From Verrucomicrobiota bacterium (GTDB lineage Bacteria; Verrucomicrobiota; Verrucomicrobiia; CAIQCK01), in NCBI GenBank assembly GCA_016235595.1, contig JACRJX010000038.1, forward strand, positions 53,603-117,602: a stretch of DNA of 64,000 bases, given 5' to 3'. Below are positions 8,568-15,744 of this stretch, piece by piece (positions within the stretch are counted from its first letter, which is position 1; each line of letters starts with the position of its first letter). The notes beneath the pieces are model-generated. The model worked only from the letters and a program-made list of their open reading frames with translations, was not told where the DNA came from and ran no database searches. The position numbers and the translations under genes were made by a program.

Positions 8568-10007
8568 ATGATAACAGCCCAACGCCCGCTTATCTCCCGT
8601 GTTGTATTGTTCGCCGCGCTGGCCACGTCGTTGGCGGCACCACTTGCCGCTGATGCACTCCCAAAAATCCGCGTCGCCGCCAGCGGACGGACGTTTGTCG
8701 CCGAGGCAGACAAGCCGTTTGTGCCGTTCGGCGTGAACTACTACCGCCCCGGCACGGGCTGGGCGCCGCAGGTCTGGAAACAGTTCGATGCGGAGGCAAC
8801 GCGTCGCGATTTTGCCCGGCTGCGCGAGTTGGGAGCGAACTGCGTGCGTGTATTCATCAGTTTTGGATCGTTCTATTCGAAGCCCGGCGTGCTGGATGAC
8901 GACGGGTTGAAAAAGTTCGATCAGTTCCTTGCCATCGCCGAAGAGGCCGGTATTTATGTGCATCCGACCGGGCCGGACCATTGGGAGACCTTGCCCGAGT
9001 GGGCGCGCACCGACCACTTCGCGAACGAAACATTCCTGCGCGCGCTGGAAGATTTCTGGCGGCTCTTTGCTGCACGTTATCGTGGTCGGAACGTCATCTT
9101 TGCCTACGATCTCAAGAACGAGCCGGCTGTCGGTTGGGACAGCGCGGACATGCGCTCACGCTGGAACGCATGGCTGAAGCAGCACTACGCATCCCCCGTC
9201 GATGCCGCAAAAGCATGGGGTGTGGACGCGGCAACGCTCAACTGGGGCGAGGTGGCTGTGCCGCCAAGGAAAGATGTGCCGGGCAGCAAGCTGTTGCTCG
9301 ACTACCAGCATTTTCGCGACGAACGCGCCGATGACTGGACGCGGCGGCAGGTGGCGGCAATCAAGGCGGCCGACCCGAATGCGCTGGTGACCGTTGGACT
9401 GCTTCAGTCGTCAGTGCCGGCGGCGGGCGGCGGCGCGCATTGGCCGGCGTTCCGTCCGTCGCGGCAGGCGAAGCTCCTCGATTTCCTTGAAGTCCATTTC
9501 TATCCGAACGCTGGCGGCCTTTACGACTACACGAAACCGGAGGACGAACAGCGCAACCTCGCCTACCTCGAAAGCGTCGTGCGCGAGGTGGCCGCGCCGG
9601 GCAAGCCGGTGGTGCTGGCGGAATTTGGCTGGTATGGGGGCGGCGCGTTGCGGCTCAGGAACGGGAAGATGTCCGCGCCCGGCGCCGAGGAACAACAGGC
9701 GCGCTGGTGCCGCCGCGCGGTGGAGACAACGGCGGGTCTGGCGTGCGGCTGGTTGAACTGGGGATTCTACGACCATCCCCAGGCCAACGATTGCAGCCAG
9801 CTCACCGGTCTGCTGACCGTGGACGGCAAGCTCAAGGCGTGGGGCGCAGAATTTCAGAAGCTGGTCGCGCGCTTTGGCGGGCATGAGATACCGCCGGCGA
9901 AATTGGGCCCGCGGCCCGCGTTGGATTGGGACCGCAACATCACGAGCGCCAAGGCCACGCAGGAATTTCGCGGTGCGTATCTGAATGCATTCGCGGCTGG
10001 CAAGTAA
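8568..10007 (+). CDS. Secreted GH5-like (clan GH-A) glycoside hydrolase
   Basis: A 479-residue TIM-barrel retaining glycosidase with an N-terminal signal peptide ending near AAPLAADA. Clan GH-A features are visible: PFGVNYYRPG at the barrel start, the acid/base Glu in YDLKNEP (about residue 185) and the nucleophile Glu in VVLAEFGWYGG (about residue 350). It resembles GH5 mannanase- or cellulase-like proteins, but the substrate cannot be read from sequence. The next gene starts 10 bp after the stop and its Shine-Dalgarno overlaps the stop codon, so both are probably co-translated. Two hairpins precede the start. Confidence 0.82.
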   Translation: MITAQRPLISRVVLFAALATSLAAPLAADALPKIRVAASGRTFVAEADKPFVPFGVNYYRPGTGWAPQVWKQFDAEATRRDFARLRELGANCVRVFISFGSFYSKPGVLDDDGLKKFDQFLAIAEEAGIYVHPTGPDHWETLPEWARTDHFANETFLRALEDFWRLFAARYRGRNVIFAYDLKNEPAVGWDSADMRSRWNAWLKQHYASPVDAAKAWGVDAATLNWGEVAVPPRKDVPGSKLLLDYQHFRDERADDWTRRQVAAIKAADPNALVTVGLLQSSVPAAGGGAHWPAFRPSRQAKLLDFLEVHFYPNAGGLYDYTKPEDEQRNLAYLESVVREVAAPGKPVVLAEFGWYGGGALRLRNGKMSAPGAEEQQARWCRRAVETTAGLACGWLNWGFYDHPQANDCSQLTGLLTVDGKLKAWGAEFQKLVARFGGHEIPPAKLGPRPALDWDRNITSAKATQEFRGAYLNAFAAGK

Positions 10008-10017
10008 GGAAACCGCT

Positions 10018-10884
10018 ATGAACCCAATGACTCGACGAACCTTCATCAGCGCCGCGACCGCCGCATGCGCGGCGCCGTGGCTCAGAGCAGAGGAGAAAGC
10101 GGCCGTGCCCACAGGCCTCGATTTCCCGCTCATGGATTTCCATGTTCACCTCGACAAGAGCACGATTGATGCGGTGTTGGCGCTGCCGCACACCCGCGGC
10201 GTCAAACTCGGCATCGTCGAGCACGCCGGCACCAAGGAGAATGATTACCCGATCGTCCTCAAGAACGACGAGGAACTCAAACGCCAGCTCGACATGCTCG
10301 CCGGCAAGCCCGTCTTCCGCGGTGTGCAGGCGGAGTGGATTGACTGGACGAACGGTTTCTCGACGACAGCGTTGGCGCAACTCGACTACGTATTGACCGA
10401 CACGATGACATTTCCCGGCAAGGATGGCCGGCGCACCAAGCTTTGGTTGAAGGACATAGAATCGCTCGTGGACATGGCCGACAAGCAGGCGTTCATGGAT
10501 CGCTTCGTGGACTGGCATGTGAAGGTCCTCTCGGAGCAGCCGATCGACATCCTCGCCAACACCTCGTGGCTGCCAGCGCCGCTCGCCGACGACTACGACG
10601 CGTTCTGGACGCCGGCGCGCGTCCAGAAGGTCGCCGATGCGGCGGTGAAACATCGGGTTGCGCTGGAGATCAACAGTAGTTACAAGCTGCCACGCCTGCC
10701 GTTCCTGAAGATCGCCAAGGCGGCCGGCGTGAAGTTTTCCTTCGGCTCCAACGGTCGTTACCCGAAAATGGGCCTGCTTGATTACTCCATCGCGATGGCG
10801 AAAGAACTCGGTCTGAAGCGAGCCGATATGTTCGTGCCCGCTCCCGATGGCCAGAAGGCGGTGCAGCGGTGGAAGCGCGGCTAG
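10018..10884 (+). CDS. Tat-exported PHP-type metal-dependent hydrolase
   Basis: A 288-residue protein with a twin-arginine leader (MTRRTFISAATAACAAPWL), predicted to be exported folded. The mature part starts with the PHP signature DFHVHLDKST, continues with KLGIVEHAG and EINSSYKLPRLPFLKIAKAAGVKFSFGSNGR, the usual order of metal ligands in PHP phosphoesterase-like proteins. The ATG at 10018 is preferred to an ATG at 9985 inside the upstream gene because of the TAAGGA site and the Tat motif. It follows the GH5-like gene by 10 bp, so the two probably act together outside the cytoplasm. Substrate unknown; an amidohydrolase or phosphatase role is equally possible. Confidence 0.78.
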   Translation: MNPMTRRTFISAATAACAAPWLRAEEKAAVPTGLDFPLMDFHVHLDKSTIDAVLALPHTRGVKLGIVEHAGTKENDYPIVLKNDEELKRQLDMLAGKPVFRGVQAEWIDWTNGFSTTALAQLDYVLTDTMTFPGKDGRRTKLWLKDIESLVDMADKQAFMDRFVDWHVKVLSEQPIDILANTSWLPAPLADDYDAFWTPARVQKVADAAVKHRVALEINSSYKLPRLPFLKIAKAAGVKFSFGSNGRYPKMGLLDYSIAMAKELGLKRADMFVPAPDGQKAVQRWKRG

Positions 10885-10998
10885 ACGCCGCGTCGAACGC
10901 AGCGCTTGGGTGTCCGAGTCGCAGCCGCGTGGCCGGCAGGTTTTGCGTTGAGTGGCGTCATCTGATGCGGTAATTCTTTTTCCAGCTGTGAGACGCTT

Positions 10999-11613
10999 AT
11001 GATTCCTCGCCACTGGGTGCAAGAGTTGGCACACATATTGGATCGGCAACTGCTGGCCGGTGCCGATGCGGGGCCGGTCGGCGCGGTTGTGGACATCACC
11101 TCTGAAGACGGTACCATCCTGATCAAAACCCAGGCGCCAGGCTACGGCAGGTCGCCGGGCGCGCAAAAACTGTTTGCGCTCGGAACCCTGATGTCTTTAG
11201 CCGGCTTCCTTGTCGTGGGAGTGGCGGGCGTGCTGGCCGCCGGTGATTTCGATTTGTTGGAACGGTCCACGGCTTTCATCCCACTCCTATGTGGGCTGGG
11301 AATTTGTGGTTTGGGTGCTGTTATGCTGAACTGGTCCCGGCGGGCGGCTCTTCTGGTTACGGAGATGCGTTGTTCGCCGCAGGAGATCTGCGTTCACACG
11401 ACGCGCCCAAAACGCTCGGAGCTTCGATTGTGTCCGGCGCAGATTGATCGAGTGGTGGTCACTGATCAGTTTTTTGTCGCTCTTGAAATCCTCGTCGTCA
11501 TGAAAGACTTCCGGTGTCACTCGATTGTCAGCGGGCTGAGCCGAACTGATCTTGAAAACATTGCCGAGGCATTGCGCGCGGCGGTCGAGGTGGCAAAACA
11601 GGAAACACCGTGA
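10999..11613 (+). CDS. Small membrane protein of unknown function
   Basis: I do not recognise this 204-residue protein. Its first 70 residues are soluble, two hydrophobic segments follow (about 71-93, GTLMSLAGFLVVGVAGVLAA, and 100-118, FIPLLCGLGICGLGAVML), and the C-terminal 80 residues are soluble, with a beta-rich pattern (CSPQEICVHTTR, QIDRVVVTDQFFVALEILVVMKDF) that vaguely recalls a PH-like fold. Both soluble parts should lie on the same side of the membrane. It stands alone, with gaps of 114 bp upstream and 286 bp downstream. Coding is supported by an uninterrupted frame with normal codon bias. Confidence 0.6.
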   Translation: MIPRHWVQELAHILDRQLLAGADAGPVGAVVDITSEDGTILIKTQAPGYGRSPGAQKLFALGTLMSLAGFLVVGVAGVLAAGDFDLLERSTAFIPLLCGLGICGLGAVMLNWSRRAALLVTEMRCSPQEICVHTTRPKRSELRLCPAQIDRVVVTDQFFVALEILVVMKDFRCHSIVSGLSRTDLENIAEALRAAVEVAKQETP

Positions 11614-11899
11614 AGCTGCGATAGGTATTGTTCGTTTGGCACAAGCCGTTCGGTTCTAGTCTTCGTCGTTGTTCCCGGCTTTTCCGTTTCCCCATCATGC
11701 CAGTTTGAGTATCGGCAGCTTACTCGACGACAGGCCGCTTCTTGCTCTTGCGGTTTTAGTCGCCGGCGCGGCCAAAGCCGATCATTGCTGGTTTCCTTGT
11801 GTCGTTCGACGGCGACTGCGATAAATTTCCTAGTGACAATCCCCAAGTTCCCGCTACTATCCGCGCCAAGTCAAAGCAGCATTTTATCCGGAGACAACT
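11614..11899. other. 286-bp intergenic leader of the corrinoid protein gene
   Basis: No ORF or RNA gene is recognisable here. The region contains pyrimidine-rich stretches and ends in GGAG 6 bases before the ATG at 11900. I looked for a cobalamin riboswitch, which would make sense upstream of a corrinoid protein, but could not identify a B12-box with confidence. Confidence 0.4.
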
Positions 11900-12532
11900 A
11901 TGAGCGAACTGCAAGATCTTACCCAAGCCATCATCAAAGGCGACCGCAACAAAGCCAAACAGCTTGTGCAAACATTGCTCGACCAAAAGGTCGCACCGAT
12001 GGATATCGTCGAGAAAGGGCTTGTCCTCGGCATGGCCGAGGTTGGTGAGCGGTTCAAACGCAACGAGTATTTCGTCCCGGAGATGCTCATCGCCGCGCGC
12101 GCCATGAAGGAGGCGATGGCGATGCTGGAGCCGTTGCTTGCCAAGGCCGGCATCAAACCGAAGTACACCGCCGTGCTCGGCACCGTGCAGGGCGACCTCC
12201 ACGACATTGGCAAGAACCTCGTGGGCATGATGTGGAAAGGCGCCAACATCGGCGTCGTGGATCTCGGTTCCAATGTCTCGCCCGACAAGTTTGTCGCCGC
12301 CGTCAAACAGCACAACGCCCAGATCGTCGGCCTCTCCGCGCTGCTTACCACGACCATGCCGGCGATGAAGGACACCGTCCAAGCCATTCGCAATGCCGGT
12401 CTCAAGACCGTCAAGGTCATCATCGGCGGCGCTCCGATCACGCAGGAGTTCGCCAACGAAATCGGCGCCGATGCCTACGCCCCCGACGCCGCCAGCGGTG
12501 TGGACGTGGCGATGAAGATGATGGCTGCCTAG
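11900..12532 (+). CDS. Corrinoid (B12-binding) protein, MtbC/MttC-like
   Basis: A 210-residue cytoplasmic cobalamin-carrier protein of the methyltransferase type. The N-terminal helical cap (residues 1-85) contains VEKGLVLGMAEVGERFKRNEYFVPEMLIAARAM. The Rossmann-like B12 domain follows, with the DxHxxG base-off motif in GDLHDIGKNLV (His supplies the lower cobalt ligand), then GLSALLTTTMPAM and IGGAPIT. Length and order match the corrinoid partners of methylamine, methanol or aromatic O-demethylase systems. GGAG precedes the ATG. No methyltransferase MT1/MT2 or reductive activator lies in this window, so the partner must be encoded elsewhere. The neighbouring gene converges 10 bp downstream. 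Confidence 0.92.
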   Translation: MSELQDLTQAIIKGDRNKAKQLVQTLLDQKVAPMDIVEKGLVLGMAEVGERFKRNEYFVPEMLIAARAMKEAMAMLEPLLAKAGIKPKYTAVLGTVQGDLHDIGKNLVGMMWKGANIGVVDLGSNVSPDKFVAAVKQHNAQIVGLSALLTTTMPAMKDTVQAIRNAGLKTVKVIIGGAPITQEFANEIGADAYAPDAASGVDVAMKMMAA

Positions 12533-12542
12533 CCCGTCGCGG

Positions 12543-14939
12543 TTACCGCAAATCCTTCGTTTGTGCCAGCTGCCAGGTATCGCCGCCATCCGGCGACATC
12601 AGCAGCGCGCGGCGCTTGCCGAAATGATCATTCCGGTAGAACCAGTACGTGGACCAATAGTCGTAAGAGAGAAACAGTCTGCCCTTCCGATCCATCGTGA
12701 GCCGGTGGTAGAAAACGCTGTATTCTGAAAACGGCGGCACGATCAAGATGCGCGGTGCTTCCCACGGCTGGCCGGGGCGTTTTCGTTGGTAAGCCAGCGT
12801 GGCGTAATGGCTGGCTGGAAAAGGATCAACCCCCGTTTGCCACAGCCGGAACGTCGCGTGCAGCGTGTCATCCGGCCCGCACACCATCCCGATATAGGTC
12901 TGGTTCAAATTCTCGACCATCGGTGCTGCTTCGGTCCACCCGCCTCCGGCGTCGTTTGGTTTCAGTGAACGTGCGTAAGGGAACGGCCGGCCATGCGTGC
13001 CCGCCAGAGCGTGAAGGAAGCCCTGACTGTCCATCGTGATGCTGGGTGAGTTGTGAATGTCGTTGGGCGGGGCACCGCAGCCCACAAGCGCAGGCTTGCC
13101 CAGCCGACCCGTTTCGCGGTCATACGTGGCGACGAAAGCAGGAACGCCGGGACCGGGCGCTTTCGGATCGGTAGCCTCGCCCCAGATAACGTGGACCTTG
13201 CTGCCGCGCGAGACGACCGAGGCAGGAATACCCGAGTGTGCCGCCAGACCAATACATTTTTCGGAGATCAGGATCGGCTCTCCCATCACCAGCCGCCCGC
13301 CTTCCTTCTTTGGCAGGAACAGTTCCAGATCGTTGAGCGAACGCCAGAACACTTTCGGGTCTTTGACCGTGCGCGTGTAGCGCAGAATCGGCGGCGGCCC
13401 GTCGGAAACGTTGTGGCCAGTGAACTCCTCCATGTCGAACGCCTGTGACCGCCCTGTTCGGGGTGGGATCGTGCAGGTTGCGAATGTTTTGCCGCCGTCG
13501 TTCGAGTACACGAGTGCCGCGTTTCCGGCAACTGTGGCAAGGGCGTAGAGATGGTTGTCGCGGTCAAAGGCGACCTTTGAACAGACCGCGCCGGTGTGGT
13601 TGCCTGCTGACGACACAATCCATTGTCCATCGCGCACCATCGCAACACCACCACCCGTTCTGACGAACGGTTGGTTCTGCAGGTCGAAATAGACTTGATT
13701 CTCAGCCGGATGGTCTGCCACGTGGCCGAACTGCTCATTCTCGTGCTGGTAGGGCTTGAGCACGAGAGGCATGGCGAGCGGTTTCGTCGCCGGCGCTTCG
13801 CCTGCCTTCACCGTGAGCGTCGAAAAGGTCGAGAATCCGGAATCATCCAGCGGCGTCGCCCGCACATGACACACGCGCGTTTCGCCGGCAGGAGGCGTCT
13901 CGCAACCCACGGTGATCGTCGTTGCCTTCCTGCCGCCAAGTTTCACTCGCTCGACGGAAAGCCGCGCGCGCCAGTCCTTGCCGGGAAACTCCAGCGCCAA
14001 TTGAATCGTCCTCTCCCGCGTTGCGTCATTGCGAACCTGAAACGCGATTTCCTTCCGTTCGCCCGGCTGGCCATAGACCGTCCGGCTGTAAGGCGTCAGC
14101 AACCAGCGGTTTTCCGGGAAGGGAAACCACGCCTTCGGGTCGGGCGTCCAACAGGCCATGTCGCGTTGCAGATCGCCCTCCTCCCATCGCGTGATGCCGT
14201 CGATGGCGATGGTCGCCTGTGCCGACTCAAAATGCAGCCGCCACGGCACAGCATCGCGCTGTTTGCTCGCAGCAAAGGAGTGAGACGCCTCCCCTTTTTC
14301 ACCAAGGCGCAACGCGGCAACAACCGCGCCCTTCATGTCGAACACCTGTGGAGCCGCCGCGCCTTTTGCCAAACCCGTCACCTTGATGTCGAACGCTCCG
14401 CGTCGCGGCATGAAACAGACGTCGCGCGGACGTTCCGGACTCGCCAGCACGATCGGTTCCTCGTGCCGCGCGTCCTTGTGGCCGCGCGCCGTCTCGACCA
14501 GATACTTCGAGCAGTTTGAGCGAAAGCCCCAGACAGCGTGTTCGCCATATCGATCCTGCGAAACGGTTATGTTCAGCACATAGACGCCCTTGCGTTCCAC
14601 GCGCGCCGACAGGCGGCATCGTTGGACCGGCCCCATACCGCTTCCGCGAGGCCGCCCGTCGTCGGGAATCGTCACGTCCTGCAACACCTGCCGGTCCGGC
14701 CCGGCGAGGATCGCACGCAGTTCCGTGCGTGTATCGCGACGGTTCCGGTCACGTTTCATGACCTCCACCGTCAACTCGCCCGGTTCCGCCAGAAAATAGA
14801 CACCACCACAACCGCCAATGAACAGGTCACCAGCAGAAGAACTTGTGGTGCTGTCGGCTTCGGCATGACTGGACGGCAGGTTCGCAAACAGCGCTGTCGC
14901 GAACAACACACGGTGGAAAATGCGGCTCAGTGTTTTCAT
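12543..14939 (-). CDS. Secreted BNR-4-type propeller protein
   Basis: A 798-residue exported protein (signal MKTLSRIFHRVLFATALFA). The first half is beta-rich, with two sandwich-like stretches. The second half (from about residue 420) has the repeating pattern of a BNR/sialidase-like propeller: VYSNDGGKTFATC, GIPASVVSRGSKVHVIWGEA, SPSITMDSQGFLHALAGTHG and RLTMDRKGRLFLSYDYW. BNR-4 proteins include glycosidases and polysaccharide lyases, so an extracellular carbohydrate role is likely but not proven. The start at 14939 is chosen because the signal peptide begins there; a longer frame to 14981 adds residues unlike a leader. The gene is divergent from the DUF1080 gene (170-bp gap) and converges on the corrinoid gene. 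Confidence 0.75.
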   Translation of the reverse strand: MKTLSRIFHRVLFATALFANLPSSHAEADSTTSSSAGDLFIGGCGGVYFLAEPGELTVEVMKRDRNRRDTRTELRAILAGPDRQVLQDVTIPDDGRPRGSGMGPVQRCRLSARVERKGVYVLNITVSQDRYGEHAVWGFRSNCSKYLVETARGHKDARHEEPIVLASPERPRDVCFMPRRGAFDIKVTGLAKGAAAPQVFDMKGAVVAALRLGEKGEASHSFAASKQRDAVPWRLHFESAQATIAIDGITRWEEGDLQRDMACWTPDPKAWFPFPENRWLLTPYSRTVYGQPGERKEIAFQVRNDATRERTIQLALEFPGKDWRARLSVERVKLGGRKATTITVGCETPPAGETRVCHVRATPLDDSGFSTFSTLTVKAGEAPATKPLAMPLVLKPYQHENEQFGHVADHPAENQVYFDLQNQPFVRTGGGVAMVRDGQWIVSSAGNHTGAVCSKVAFDRDNHLYALATVAGNAALVYSNDGGKTFATCTIPPRTGRSQAFDMEEFTGHNVSDGPPPILRYTRTVKDPKVFWRSLNDLELFLPKKEGGRLVMGEPILISEKCIGLAAHSGIPASVVSRGSKVHVIWGEATDPKAPGPGVPAFVATYDRETGRLGKPALVGCGAPPNDIHNSPSITMDSQGFLHALAGTHGRPFPYARSLKPNDAGGGWTEAAPMVENLNQTYIGMVCGPDDTLHATFRLWQTGVDPFPASHYATLAYQRKRPGQPWEAPRILIVPPFSEYSVFYHRLTMDRKGRLFLSYDYWSTYWFYRNDHFGKRRALLMSPDGGDTWQLAQTKDLR

Positions 14940-15109
14940 AATCGGCGGATGGTTGCTGGCAGCGTAGCGGGCAGGCCGCACGAAACAAGGCGAAACTCCG
15001 TGAGTAGCCGCGTGCGATTCTTGAATTGAAAAAGAGCCGGCGTTGGCAGACAGTCTTGCGCCAACAACCTGCCGGGCTTTATTCCGGCAATCGCAAAAGG
15101 AAAAATTAC

Positions 15110-15739
15110 ATGAACTGCTCTATCATTCCCCCGATTCGATGCGTGCTTGCATTAACTGCGTGTCTGCTGGTCGCGCTGCCGGCAGCGGCGGACCAGGCAT
15201 GGAAACCACTCATGGACGGCAAGACGCTCGCTGGCTGGCATCCTGTCGGTGATGGCAAATGGACAGTCGAGGACGGTGTATTCGTTGGCCGGGCCAACAA
15301 GGAAAAGCTCTACGGCCTTCTGGTGAGTGACAAGCAGTTCAAGAACTTCACCGTTCGGTTCAAGTTCAAGAGCCTGACGGGCGACAGCGGCTTCTATATC
15401 CGCACGATCATCAAGGAGCCGGAGAAGGCGCACGGTCTGCAAGTTCAGGTCGGTCCGCCCAACACTGGCTCTGGCGGCATCTACGAGAGCTACGGCCGCA
15501 AGTGGATTCCTGCCAAACCGGCCGCCGATTTCGAGAAACAATACCTCAAGCCCAACGACTGGAACGAAATGACCATCGCCGCCCACGGCGATCACATTGT
15601 CGTGAAGGTCAACGGCACCACGAGCACCGAACTCAAGAACGATCCCAGCCGTCCCGAAGGCCACTTTGCCCTTCAAATGCATGCCGGTTGCGTGATGGAA
15701 GTGTTCTTCAAGGAAATTGAGATTCAGGAACTGCCGTAG
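15110..15739 (+). CDS. DUF1080 (3-keto-disaccharide hydrolase-like) secreted protein
   Basis: A 209-residue exported protein: signal peptide to about residue 27 (CVLALTACLLVALPAAAD), then one DUF1080 jelly-roll domain, starting WKPLMDGKTLAGWHPVGDGKW and ending MHAGCVMEVFFKEIEIQEL. The conserved core DSGFYIRTI and the closing EIEIQELP are typical. DUF1080 members are now named 3-keto-disaccharide hydrolases after characterised Bacteroides and PVC examples; concanavalin-like binding is the alternative role. The ATG at 15110 follows AAAAGGAA by 7 bases and starts the signal peptide; longer starts do not. It ends 5 bp from the convergent GH2 gene. Confidence 0.86.
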   Translation: MNCSIIPPIRCVLALTACLLVALPAAADQAWKPLMDGKTLAGWHPVGDGKWTVEDGVFVGRANKEKLYGLLVSDKQFKNFTVRFKFKSLTGDSGFYIRTIIKEPEKAHGLQVQVGPPNTGSGGIYESYGRKWIPAKPAADFEKQYLKPNDWNEMTIAAHGDHIVVKVNGTTSTELKNDPSRPEGHFALQMHAGCVMEVFFKEIEIQELP

Positions 15740-15744
15740 CCGTT

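Noticed and set aside
11614..11899. Cobalamin riboswitch before the corrinoid protein gene
   Set aside because: I could not find a convincing B12-box or the expected stems by eye; an Rfam covariance search would decide.
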